A stretch of 48,500 bases of DNA from positions 1 to 48,500 of the forward strand of contig JANQPD010000032.1 in NCBI GenBank assembly GCA_028285465.1. The letters run 5' to 3'. The notes below the pieces were generated by a model. It was given only the letters and a program-made list of their open reading frames with translations, was not told the origin of the DNA and searched no databases. Origin of the DNA: Owenweeksia sp. GTDB taxonomy: Bacteria > Bacteroidota > Bacteroidia > Flavobacteriales > Schleiferiaceae. Shown piece by piece: positions 9,386 to 16,990 of this stretch. The translations under genes and the position numbers were made by a program. How positions within the stretch are numbered: position 1 is the stretch's first letter; the number at the start of each line of letters is the position of its first letter.

Positions 9386-10762
9386 ATGAACAAGCCACTT
9401 AAATCTAAAGTGCTCATTGTGGATGACGATGTAGACGTAGTGAAGTCGTTACAGCTTTACCTGCGCCTGCATTTTGCAGAAGTAGAAGGCTTGCATGCCC
9501 CGGGAGAACTGAACCAGGCCTTATCCTATTTACGCCCGGATATTGTGTTGCTCGACATGAACTTCAAAAAGGCCATCAACGATGGGCGCGAAGGGCTTTA
9601 CTGGCTGCGCCACATCAAGGAGCAACAACCGGACCTGGTGGTAATCCTCATTACGGCTTATGCGCATCTGGACCTGGCCGTGGAATCGCTCAAGATGGGC
9701 GCTTCCGATTTTGTGGTGAAGCCCTGGGACAACCAAAAGCTTTTGTCTTCCATGTTGCGGGCACTGGAAATAAGCCAGTCCAGGCAAACCATCCGCAAGC
9801 TAAAAAAGCTGACACGCGACTTGGGCGAAGAGGCAAATGCCGCCTTGATGGAATCTGCATCACCTGTCATGCAAGGTGTATTGGAATTGGCAAAACGCAC
9901 CGCCCCGACTGATGCACACGTATTGCTACAAGGAGAAAGTGGCACGGGCAAAACGGTAATGGCGCGGTACATTCACCTGCATTCCGAACGAAGCCACCAC
10001 CCTTTTATACCCGTAGACCTGGGCGCCATACCACCAAGCCTTTTTGAATCGGAGTTATTCGGACATAAAAAAGGGGCTTTTACAGATGCCCGGGAAGATA
10101 AGAAGGGGCGCTTTGAAAGTGCAGAGGGCGGCACCCTTTTCCTGGATGAAATCGGCAACCTGCCGGAACACCTGCAAAGTAAGCTGCTTACCGTCATCCA
10201 GAGCCGTACTTTTGTTCCCCTTGGCGGGCAAATTGCGCAAACGCTAAACTGCCGGTTTATTTTTGCCACAAACCTGGTTTTGGAAGAGGCGGTACAGGCA
10301 GGTCGTTTTCGCCAGGATCTTTACTTCCGCATCAACACCATTGAATTAAAACTACCTCCTCTCCGCAACAGGCCGGAGGACTTACCCCTCCTGGCCAACT
10401 ATTTTCTGGAGCAAAACAACAAAAAGTATAAAACCGCTAAGCACCTGGCCCGCCAGGCCCTGGCGCAAATGCAGCAGTATTCCTGGCCGGGAAACATCAG
10501 GGAGTTGGAACATTTGCTGGAACGTGCGGTAATCCTGAGTGAGGGTGAAGAGATCAACCCCATTGATTTTGCTCCCCAAGCCACGCCAGGCATCCAGCCG
10601 GCGAAACGGGACTCTAAACCTTTGTTGAGCCTGGAAGAGCTGGAAAAACAACATATAGAACATGTATTGCAACACTTTGACCGCAATATCTCACAGGCGG
10701 CCAAAACGCTCAACATCAACCGCAATACGCTTTATGCAAAAATTGAAAAGTATGGCCTCTAG
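9386..10762 (+). CDS. Sigma-54-dependent response regulator (NtrC family)
   Basis: 458 residues. The receiver domain has acidic residues at 13-15, phospho-acceptor Asp57 (IVLLDMNF) and Lys112 (VVKPWD). The AAA+ domain has Walker A GESGTGKT (183-190), Walker B LFLDE (251-255) and the sigma-54 contact loop as GAFTDA (230-235), where the textbook loop is GAFTGA. A C-terminal Fis-type helix-turn-helix (SQAAKTLNINRNTLYAKI) follows. It overlaps the downstream kinase gene by 11 bases and diverges from the ABC efflux genes. Phosphorylated, it should activate RpoN promoters, plausibly that of the efflux operon. Confidence 0.93.
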   Translation: MNKPLKSKVLIVDDDVDVVKSLQLYLRLHFAEVEGLHAPGELNQALSYLRPDIVLLDMNFKKAINDGREGLYWLRHIKEQQPDLVVILITAYAHLDLAVESLKMGASDFVVKPWDNQKLLSSMLRALEISQSRQTIRKLKKLTRDLGEEANAALMESASPVMQGVLELAKRTAPTDAHVLLQGESGTGKTVMARYIHLHSERSHHPFIPVDLGAIPPSLFESELFGHKKGAFTDAREDKKGRFESAEGGTLFLDEIGNLPEHLQSKLLTVIQSRTFVPLGGQIAQTLNCRFIFATNLVLEEAVQAGRFRQDLYFRINTIELKLPPLRNRPEDLPLLANYFLEQNNKKYKTAKHLARQALAQMQQYSWPGNIRELEHLLERAVILSEGEEINPIDFAPQATPGIQPAKRDSKPLLSLEELEKQHIEHVLQHFDRNISQAAKTLNINRNTLYAKIEKYGL

Positions 10763-12083
10763 GTTACCCCCTCTAACATTCACGGCTCATATATTGGGTG
10801 TTTTAGGTTGCTGCTTATACATTGCGCTGGCCTTATTTGTATGGGGGTGGTTCCTTAGTGCCACTGTAACTATAGTACTATTAGTCCTCTTATCCTTTAG
10901 TCTTTGGCGAGCCGTAGAACGCCAGCATCGACTCGCCTCAGAGTTGATCGGGCAAAAACTCAAAGGAGATTTTACCAGCCGCTTACCTGAAAACAAAGGC
11001 ACAAAAGGCCAGAGGCAACTGGCGCAAATGCTCAACACCCTGGATGCGCGCTACCTGAAAAACCAAAAACACAAAGCCGTACAGGAACGCATTCTAACAT
11101 TGGCCCTGGAAGAGCTAGACCTGGGGGTAGTAATCCTGCGGTCCGGTGTGCTCTTTTACAACAACAGGATGGCGCAGCCCCTGCTGAACCTGCGCAAAGG
11201 GGAAAGCAGCAGTCCATATTTTTTTGAAGTACTTGAGCGGTTCCGCACACAAGGAGGCGGAAAGCTTATGCTTGACTTTCGGGGTGAGACGGAATACTGG
11301 AAGGTGGAATACCGGGCCTTTAAAAACGAGCAGGAATACTTTGAATTGTTCACCTTCAAAAACCAACAATACGATACCGAGCGTGCAGAGGAAGAGATCA
11401 GCACCCGGCTGATGCATGTGCTTACGCACGAAATTATGAACTCGGTAAGCCCCATCAACTCACTGATTGACAGCATGGCGCTCCGGCTGAAACAGGTGAA
11501 AGAAGAAAAGATCGAAAAAAGTGTGCTGGATGATGTGCAGACATCCGTGGAGATCATTCAACGCAGAAGCGAAGGACTTATGGGTTTTGTGAAGCGCTAC
11601 AATTTGCTGGCTCACTTACCCAAGCTACAAACAGAGGCTATTTTTATCGAGGACTTCACTAAAGACGTACACCAGCTTTGTAAGGCGGGGCTGGAAGAAG
11701 AAAAGATCCGTTTCCTAACCAAGGTAGACCATCCTAAGCGCGCCTTCCGGGCAGACCGGCAACTCATGACCCAGGTGGTGCTGAATCTTATAAAAAATGC
11801 GCAGGAAGCTTTTCAGGATAGTGCCGGGATACGTGAAGAAAAACGCATTGTGTTCAATTACACCTACCGCAATGGCTACCACACCCTGGCGATCATCGAT
11901 AATGCCGGAGGCGTTTCCAACGAAGCAGAGCACGATATTTTCCTTCCCTTTTTCAGCACGAAAGATAAGGCTAGCGGCATTGGCCTGAGTCTTTCCCGCA
12001 AAATCATGCAAGCGCATGGCGGGCGCCTATACCTGAAAAACCTGACCGGAGGTGCAGAATTCCGGATGGAATGGCCGGATTAG
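10752..12083 (+). CDS. Sensor histidine kinase
   Basis: 443 residues from the ATG at 10752, inside the end of the regulator gene (11-base overlap). Two TM helices lie near residues 12-32 and 36-51 with almost no periplasmic loop. A PAS-like region and the HisKA/HATPase module follow: His226 in LTHEIMNSVSP, N-box VVLNLIKNAQEAF, G1 IIDNAGGV and G2 GIGLSLSRKIMQAHGG. The lack of an external sensor domain suggests sensing inside the cell or in the membrane, as in NtrY-like kinases. It is the evident partner of the preceding regulator. Its stop is 3 bases from the convergent DUF3820 gene. Confidence 0.9.
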   Translation: MASRLPPLTFTAHILGVLGCCLYIALALFVWGWFLSATVTIVLLVLLSFSLWRAVERQHRLASELIGQKLKGDFTSRLPENKGTKGQRQLAQMLNTLDARYLKNQKHKAVQERILTLALEELDLGVVILRSGVLFYNNRMAQPLLNLRKGESSSPYFFEVLERFRTQGGGKLMLDFRGETEYWKVEYRAFKNEQEYFELFTFKNQQYDTERAEEEISTRLMHVLTHEIMNSVSPINSLIDSMALRLKQVKEEKIEKSVLDDVQTSVEIIQRRSEGLMGFVKRYNLLAHLPKLQTEAIFIEDFTKDVHQLCKAGLEEEKIRFLTKVDHPKRAFRADRQLMTQVVLNLIKNAQEAFQDSAGIREEKRIVFNYTYRNGYHTLAIIDNAGGVSNEAEHDIFLPFFSTKDKASGIGLSLSRKIMQAHGGRLYLKNLTGGAEFRMEWPD

Positions 12084-12086
12084 AAA

Positions 12087-12302
12087 CTATTTTAAAGGTT
12101 CAAGGAGGTGGGTTAGTCCTTCGGTCTTAATGACGAACATTGTTTCTAACAACATCCCGATCTTTCCTTTTGGAAAGCCTTGGCCGTAAAACCACTCGAG
12201 GTAATATACGGGCAAGTCACAGATCAACCATCCTTTATACTTTCCAAAAGGCATTTCAACCTTTACCAGCTCTAAGAGAATTTGCGGGTCAGGTGCCTCC
12301 AC
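12087..12302 (-). CDS. DUF3820 family protein
   Basis: 71 residues from the GTG at 12300-12302, one base after the carbonic anhydrase stop. The open frame reaches an ATG at 12350, but that extension overlaps the carbonic anhydrase coding region and lacks family similarity. The core MPFGKYKGWLICDLPVYYLEWF and the later FPKG are the DUF3820 hallmarks (Pfam name: putative quorum-sensing-regulated virulence factor). The function is unknown. The family is short, so this is full length. It is probably translationally coupled to the carbonic anhydrase gene. Confidence 0.75.
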   Translation of the reverse strand: MEAPDPQILLELVKVEMPFGKYKGWLICDLPVYYLEWFYGQGFPKGKIGMLLETMFVIKTEGLTHLLEPLK

Positions 12303-12303
12303 C

Positions 12304-12930
12304 TTATTCCAATCTGTAGATCTCCCGGATGCCTTCCAGGGCCTGATCAAAGTCTATATCCAGGTCTATAAGCTTACCTGAGCGTATGTCAAACACCCAA
12401 CCGTGCACACTCAGGTCACGTTTTCGTACGGCTAGCTGCACTACAGCAGCCTTCAATACATTAATGCATTGTTCCTGTACATTAAGTTCTACCAGGCGCT
12501 TGTATTTTTTTTCCTCGTCCTCAATGGCAACCAATTCATCGCGGTGCATGCGAAATACATCGCGGATATTGCGTAACCAGGGGTTTAGCACACCCAGGTC
12601 ATTAGACTCCATAGCAGCCTTAACCCCTCCGCAATAGTAATGGCCACATACCACAACATGCTTCACTTTAAGGAATTTCACGGCATACTCAAGCACAGAC
12701 ATTGCGCTCAGGTCGAGGTTAGAGACCATGTTGGCGATGTTGCGGTGCACAAAAACATCTCCGGGTTGGGCACCCATCATATCTTCTGCGGTAACCCGGC
12801 TGTCCGAACACCCGATGTAAAGCACCTCCGGGCTTTGTCCTTTGGAAAGGTTTTCAAAGTATTGCTCGTTTACCGACAGCTTTTCACTTACCCACTGGCG
12901 GTTGTTTTCAAATATCCTGGAAATGTCCAT
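12304..12930 (-). CDS. Beta-class carbonic anhydrase
   Basis: 208 residues. Zinc ligands and active-site pair are present: Cys41, Asp43 and Arg45 in GCSDSR, then His97 and Cys100 in CGHYYCGG. There is no signal peptide, so it is cytoplasmic. It interconverts CO2 and bicarbonate. It lies 73 bases downstream of a LysR regulator on the same strand, and across that regulator from an SbtA-type bicarbonate transporter, so it likely balances imported bicarbonate with CO2 for carboxylation reactions (inference). Confidence 0.93.
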   Translation of the reverse strand: MDISRIFENNRQWVSEKLSVNEQYFENLSKGQSPEVLYIGCSDSRVTAEDMMGAQPGDVFVHRNIANMVSNLDLSAMSVLEYAVKFLKVKHVVVCGHYYCGGVKAAMESNDLGVLNPWLRNIRDVFRMHRDELVAIEDEEKKYKRLVELNVQEQCINVLKAAVVQLAVRKRDLSVHGWVFDIRSGKLIDLDIDFDQALEGIREIYRLE

Positions 12931-13003
12931 GTTTGGTTTTTGTTTTTACAAGTTGGCGGGTAGATTATTGGCGGCAAGTTAGGCATTACCAAAAAACCGC
13001 TCA

Positions 13004-13921
13004 TCAGTAATTTGCAAACCAGGCAAAATGGGTTTTGGTGATTTGTTTCTTCTCTTCTTCCAGGTATTTCAGGTAAGCCTCTGCGAGCGGGGAAAGGCGC
13101 TTGCTCTTCAGCCAGACCAGGTTCCAGGTAGTTTGTCTAGGCAATTCCTTGGCAGGCAATATTTCCAGTTCTCCCCGCTCAAGTTCGTTGCGCAAGCCAA
13201 TAACGGGCATGATCGAAACCCCTAAGCCGGCAATAACCGCCTGTTTTACAGCCTCGTTAGAGGTAAGTTCCATTTTTTTGCCCACTTTTATTTGCCTTTC
13301 GGCAAGATATGCCTCCATGGCCTGGCGGGTAGCGGAGCCTTTTTCCCTGAAAATCAAGGGCAAGTTGCCCAGGCTGAGACCCGGGTTATCGGCTTCTCTG
13401 TATGCCGCATTGCCCATCAGGTACAACTTGTTTGGCATCAAAGCTACCCGCTCTACCTGCAAATGCCCGGGCAATACCGAAACCAGTGCAAAATCCACTT
13501 CGTTCTGCTCCAGGCTACGCACCACCTGTGTTTTATTGGTCACATCCATTACGAGGTCTACGCCCGGATGTTGTTTTACAAAATCAGCTAAAAAGAAGGG
13601 CATTACATATTTACCGGTAGACACTACCGAAACCTGCAACCTCCCCACCAATTGCCCCTTATACGCCAGGGTCTTGTAGCGGATTGCTTCCACTTCCTCC
13701 AAAATGCGCTTACCCGCCAATACGATCTCTTTCCCGAAATCCGTTACATACAGCTGGCGACCCACCACTTCTGTTATAGGGATTTCGAACTGGTCCTGGA
13801 ACTTTTTTAGCTGGATGGAAACTGCCGGTTGCGTAAGGTGCAGCTCTTCAGCAGCCTTGGTAACACTCTGTACTTCCGCTACTTTTAAGAATACACGCAA
13901 TTGGTTCAATGTATAATCCAT
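13004..13921 (-). CDS. LysR-family transcriptional regulator (CbbR/CmpR-like context)
   Basis: 305 residues. The N-terminal winged HTH (LNQLRVFLKVAEVQSVTKAA, LTQPAVSIQLKK) is followed by a linker helix and a LysR substrate-binding domain. It lies between the carbonic anhydrase gene (same strand) and the divergent small protein/SbtA pair, matching the layout of CbbR/CmpR regulators of carbon-uptake genes. Its own predicted -7 element is overlapped by a perfect inverted repeat at 13930-13955, consistent with autorepression plus divergent activation. The effector is not readable from sequence. Confidence 0.9.
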   Translation of the reverse strand: MDYTLNQLRVFLKVAEVQSVTKAAEELHLTQPAVSIQLKKFQDQFEIPITEVVGRQLYVTDFGKEIVLAGKRILEEVEAIRYKTLAYKGQLVGRLQVSVVSTGKYVMPFFLADFVKQHPGVDLVMDVTNKTQVVRSLEQNEVDFALVSVLPGHLQVERVALMPNKLYLMGNAAYREADNPGLSLGNLPLIFREKGSATRQAMEAYLAERQIKVGKKMELTSNEAVKQAVIAGLGVSIMPVIGLRNELERGELEILPAKELPRQTTWNLVWLKSKRLSPLAEAYLKYLEEEKKQITKTHFAWFANY

Positions 13922-13929
13922 AAAATACT

Positions 13930-13955
13930 TTTATATTTATCATATCAAATATAAA
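13930..13955. promoter_or_regulatory. Inverted repeat, candidate LysR operator
   Basis: TTTATATTT (13930-13938) and AAATATAAA (13947-13955) are perfect 9-bp inverted arms with an 8-base spacer. The site ends 9 bases before the LysR start codon and covers its predicted -7 element. It lies about 25 bases upstream of the -7 element proposed for the divergent gene, where LysR proteins usually bind. Confidence 0.5.
13946..13953 (-). promoter_or_regulatory. Candidate -7 promoter element of the lysR gene
   Basis: On the minus strand this reads TATATTTG, an exact match to Bacteroidota TAnnTTTG, 24 bases before the lysR ATG. No clear TTG -33 element is present at standard spacing. Confidence 0.4.
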
Positions 13956-13979
13956 TGAAAATTAATGAAATAATGATCA

Positions 13980-13987
13980 CAACTTTG
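13980..13987 (+). promoter_or_regulatory. Candidate -7 promoter element for the small protein/sbtA pair
   Basis: CAACTTTG matches TAnnTTTG at all but the first base and lies 28 bases upstream of the ATG at 14016. No TTG -33 element is seen, which would fit an activator-dependent promoter. Confidence 0.3.
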
Positions 13988-14015
13988 CTTTTTGAAATCA
14001 TAAAGCACAAAAGCG

Positions 14016-14294
14016 ATGTCAACCAACAGGGTGTTTAAGTTAATTGAAGGAGAATTTGATGCGCACGATGCCGCTGAAGTATTGCTCAGCGTAATTAGTG
14101 ATAAGATCAACTTTCACGAAGTACAGCTATTGAGTTGCCAGGAGCGCAACAGTGGCGATGCGGCTTATTCTAAAAAACGCTTCGAAGAATTGCGCCACAC
14201 ACGCGAAGAAGTGACTGAACTGCTGCGTGAGGCACGCGAGAAAAACCTCAAGTTGCAGATTAACAGCGACATCGAAATCAAAATCACCGAATAA
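14016..14294 (+). CDS. Small conserved-looking protein encoded directly before sbtA
   Basis: 92 residues, soluble and acidic. The N-terminal half is alpha/beta-like (VFKLIEGEFDAHDAAEVLLS), followed by SDKINFHEVQLLSCQERN, then a charged helix (about residues 50-80) likely to form a coiled coil, and a final strand LQINSDIEIKI. It lacks PII features (no T-loop-like segment and no GxG ligand motif), so it is not an evident SbtB. It is separated from sbtA by only 6 bases and shares the divergent promoter region with the LysR gene. I do not recognise a named function; a role as partner or regulator of the transporter is inference. Confidence 0.8.
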   Translation: MSTNRVFKLIEGEFDAHDAAEVLLSVISDKINFHEVQLLSCQERNSGDAAYSKKRFEELRHTREEVTELLREAREKNLKLQINSDIEIKITE

Positions 14295-14300
14295 GCCTTT

Positions 14301-15257
14301 ATGGATTTTACTTTTCTGGCCGAGAATCTCACCAATCCGGCCTTACTTTTCTTCCTGCTCGGCATTTTTGCGGTGCAGGTAAAGAGTGACTTGCAGATAC
14401 CCCCCACTTCCTCCAAATTTATATCGCTTTACCTTTTGTTTTCCATTGGTTTTAAGGGAGGGCAGGAACTGGCGCACAGCCACCTGGACTTGAGTATACT
14501 CTGGTCGCTGCTGTTCGGGGTTTTCCTGGCAGTATCGGTCCCTATCTACAGTTTTTTTATATTGAAGAAAAAGGTAGGCATTGCCAATGCCGGGGCCATT
14601 GCAGCTGCTTATGGCTCGGTAAGTGCCGTAACCTTTGTGACGGCCATTTCTTTTTTGGATATGCACCAGGTGCATTACGGAGGGCATATGGTGGCCGTGA
14701 TGGCCCTGATGGAAGCACCCTCCATTATAGTGGGTGTATTGTTAATGGCACTGCTCGGGAAAAATGCCTCAGCCGTTCCCCTGAAAGAAGTAGTGCGGCA
14801 CTCCGTTACCAACGGGAGCGTATTGCTGATATTGGGTAGCCTGCTCATTGGTTTCATAGCCAGCGACAAGCAAGCTGAGGGCATCGCCCCTTTTACCACC
14901 GACATTTTTAAAGGTTTTTTAGCGGTTTTTTTGCTTGACATGGGCATCACCAGTGGCAAAAAGCTGAAATCCTTTATGGAAAACGGGTGGTTTGTATTGC
15001 TTTTCGCTTTGATTGTACCCCTGGTAAACGGATGCTTAATCGCCATTTTGAGCGAAAACATTACGCCTGAGGCAGGAGACCGCTTTTTGTTCGCCATACT
15101 GGCGGCAAGCGCCTCCTATATAGCTGTTCCTGCCGCCATGCGCCTGGCTGCTCCCGAAGCCAATGAGGGGCTTTACCTGCCCATGGCCCTGGCCATTACT
15201 TTTCCATTTAACATTACCCTGGGTATGCCCATTTACTGGCACCTGATCACGGGTTAA
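14301..15257 (+). CDS. sbtA: SbtA-type sodium-dependent bicarbonate transporter
   Basis: 318 residues, almost entirely membrane helices (about ten) in two inverted halves. Characteristic stretches are NPALLFFLLGIFAVQVKSDL, LYLLFSIGFKGGQEL, AAAYGSVSAVTFVTA, FLLDMGITSG and AASASYIAVPAAMR. This is the Sbt_1 (formerly DUF897) family, known in cyanobacteria as high-affinity Na+/bicarbonate symporters; homologues occur in heterotrophs. The neighbouring carbonic anhydrase and LysR gene support an inorganic-carbon role. Its stop codon overlaps that of the convergent HEAT gene by 4 bases. Confidence 0.9.
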   Translation: MDFTFLAENLTNPALLFFLLGIFAVQVKSDLQIPPTSSKFISLYLLFSIGFKGGQELAHSHLDLSILWSLLFGVFLAVSVPIYSFFILKKKVGIANAGAIAAAYGSVSAVTFVTAISFLDMHQVHYGGHMVAVMALMEAPSIIVGVLLMALLGKNASAVPLKEVVRHSVTNGSVLLILGSLLIGFIASDKQAEGIAPFTTDIFKGFLAVFLLDMGITSGKKLKSFMENGWFVLLFALIVPLVNGCLIAILSENITPEAGDRFLFAILAASASYIAVPAAMRLAAPEANEGLYLPMALAITFPFNITLGMPIYWHLITG

Positions 15258-15892
15258 GCCAGCAGCTTTTTTATCACGTTCAACACGCGCTTTCGTTTTA
15301 CCTCACTTTCCAGGTCGGGCAAGCGTAGCTGAAGCGTGGCCAATAGGCGGGGTTTGATTGTATCGCTAACTACATTGCATGCCCGTTCTGCGTAATTGGG
15401 CAGTTGGTTTACCGGACTGGCCAGTACTATTTCGTTGAGCATTAAACCTACTTCCTCGCGGTGTACCCCCTTGCTACCAGTATTTTCAAGGATCTTAACC
15501 GCATGGTCGCGGGTTATCACCGACCCCTTTTCTGCAGCCTCCATGATCGTGGTAAGGTGCGGGTAAAGGGATAGCGGAGCCTCACGGGATACGCATTCCA
15601 AAGCCGTCATCCCGCCCCACTGCATGCGGTTGTCTACATCATCCAGCAACTCCACAAATGTTTCTGTGTGCGGTAGCAATAAGGTGGGGCTCAGGTTTCC
15701 CGCTTCATACAAGGCTTTGATCGCATCCCGCCTCAGTTTCTTTTCCTTCCCCTGAACGATACCCACCAAGACCTTTACTGCTTCGGTATCCCGTGCACCG
15801 GCAATCTCTTTGCCCAACTTAACATTAGGTTGTTCATCCCTACGCCCCTGTGCAGAAGAAAGTTGCAACCGGATCAGTTCTGTTTTTTCCAT
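15254..15892 (-). CDS. HEAT-repeat-like protein
   Basis: 212 residues made of repeated amphipathic helix pairs (for example KVLVGIVQGKEKKLRRDAIK, QWGGMTALECVSREAPLSL and VITRDHAVKILENTG), typical of HEAT/armadillo alpha-solenoids. It has no signal peptide or catalytic motif. The gene starts inside the end of the zinc-ribbon gene (19-base overlap), so the two are probably co-translated. A protein-protein interaction role is likely but the partner is unknown. Confidence 0.75.
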   Translation of the reverse strand: MEKTELIRLQLSSAQGRRDEQPNVKLGKEIAGARDTEAVKVLVGIVQGKEKKLRRDAIKALYEAGNLSPTLLLPHTETFVELLDDVDNRMQWGGMTALECVSREAPLSLYPHLTTIMEAAEKGSVITRDHAVKILENTGSKGVHREEVGLMLNEIVLASPVNQLPNYAERACNVVSDTIKPRLLATLQLRLPDLESEVKRKRVLNVIKKLLA

Positions 15893-16140
15893 CGCTCCAG
15901 CTTTGGGATATTATTAGTGAACAAGCCGGCCAAAAAACCCGGGAAACCCATTTCCTTCAACTTGCCTTTCACAAACACCTGCATCTCGCCTGCAGTAATA
16001 TGTGGTTGCAAAAAAGCCCCTTTTTCATAGCAATAGCTGCAATACATATTGCTTTTTGAGCCGTCAGCCTCCGTTCCACCTCCCTTGGGGTCTTTCTTAA
16101 GCGGCATGGCACAACTCTGGCAATTCTTGTACGTTTTCAT
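15874..16140 (-). CDS. Putative zinc-ribbon protein
   Basis: 88 residues from the ATG at 16138-16140 (a longer frame starts at 16167 but has no family similarity). It has four cysteines as two CxxC pairs: CQSCAMPL near residue 6 and CSYCYEKG near residue 32. The order Cx2C, a Gly/Lys-rich segment, then YCSYCYEKG matches the zf-ribbon_2 putative zinc-ribbon family. The C-terminus (about 55-88) resembles a small helical domain. It overlaps the HEAT gene. The function is unknown. Confidence 0.8.
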   Translation of the reverse strand: MKTYKNCQSCAMPLKKDPKGGGTEADGSKSNMYCSYCYEKGAFLQPHITAGEMQVFVKGKLKEMGFPGFLAGLFTNNIPKLERWKKQN

Positions 16141-16154
16141 TTTAGTGTGTTTTG

Positions 16155-16171
16155 ATCTTTGCGCCAAAGAT
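16155..16171. promoter_or_regulatory. Inverted repeat at the zinc-ribbon gene promoter
   Basis: ATCTTTG (16155-16161) and CAAAGAT (16165-16171) are perfect 7-bp arms around three bases. On the minus strand this gives CATCTTTG, one base off the TAnnTTTG -7 consensus, 25 bases before the zinc-ribbon ATG. It may be a promoter element with an overlapping operator. Confidence 0.35.
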
Positions 16172-16264
16172 GAGATCGCTTACCGACAACCCTATGTCAG
16201 CATTATTGTCTTTTTTATGCCTGTAATGGTTCCTTCTACTGATACATCCTTTGCTGCCTTACGC

Positions 16265-16942
16265 TCAGGTCTTTGCCTGTAGCATTTTAATGTAACCTTC
16301 CAGGCTTAGGCATGGCTCAAAGGTTTTCCCCGTTTGTACCATCGCTTTTACCCGCAATAGCGAAAAGTCGCGAAAATCCTGGCGCAGGAGGCAGAAAGCA
16401 ATGAGGTGCCAGCTTTGGCTATAAAAGCTTAGCCCGATGGGTTCAATTTCCCTTATTGTTTTCTTTCCCGCATAGTCGGTATAGTGCATACGCAACACTT
16501 GTTTTAATGCACAAGCGGTATTGGCCAGGCTCAAAAACCTGGGGGTATAGTCATCGTCAATGTAAGCTTTTACCCGGTGCTGTACTTCTTCTACATCGGT
16601 GAGTTGTTGATCGCGCAATTTGTTTTTGATCTTCTCGAGGGCACTTGAAAAATGCCTGAACAGTTCGGGATCGGTATACTTGCGGGCCAGTTCTTCTACA
16701 AATACAAAAGAACGTGCCTCTTCATGTGTAAAAGCGAGGGGGGGCAAAAAATGCCTGTCGAGCACATAATACCCCTGTCCATGCTCAAATCCCAGTGGAA
16801 CTCCGGCTTCTTCAAGCGCTCTCAGGTCTCGGTATACCGTGCGCTCGCTGATGTTGAATTTTTCGCTGAGCTGCGCTACCCGGGTAAATCGCCTGGACTG
16901 TAGTTGAGAAAGAAGGGCTGTGAGGCGTTCGAGGCGTTTCAT
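16265..16942 (-). CDS. HTH/WYL-domain transcriptional regulator (YafY/DeoR-like)
   Basis: 225 residues: N-terminal winged helix (FTRVAQLSEKFNISERTVYR), then a linker and a C-terminal WYL ligand-binding domain. The namesake motif is WHL here (SFYSQSWHLIAFCLLRQDF). WYL regulators often sense nucleic-acid-like ligands or act as repressors. No obvious divergent target is seen; the nearest genes are YihY (upstream, same strand) and the zinc-ribbon gene. Confidence 0.88.
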   Translation of the reverse strand: MKRLERLTALLSQLQSRRFTRVAQLSEKFNISERTVYRDLRALEEAGVPLGFEHGQGYYVLDRHFLPPLAFTHEEARSFVFVEELARKYTDPELFRHFSSALEKIKNKLRDQQLTDVEEVQHRVKAYIDDDYTPRFLSLANTACALKQVLRMHYTDYAGKKTIREIEPIGLSFYSQSWHLIAFCLLRQDFRDFSLLRVKAMVQTGKTFEPCLSLEGYIKMLQAKT

Positions 16943-16990
16943 AATTCAGGCAAGTAACAAAATTCCCCTTGTTCCTTAAAACCTGCTTTT

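Noticed and set aside
14016..14294. Calling the small protein before sbtA a PII-like SbtB
   Set aside because: Its sequence lacks PII motifs and has a charged helical segment; only gene position suggests a link.
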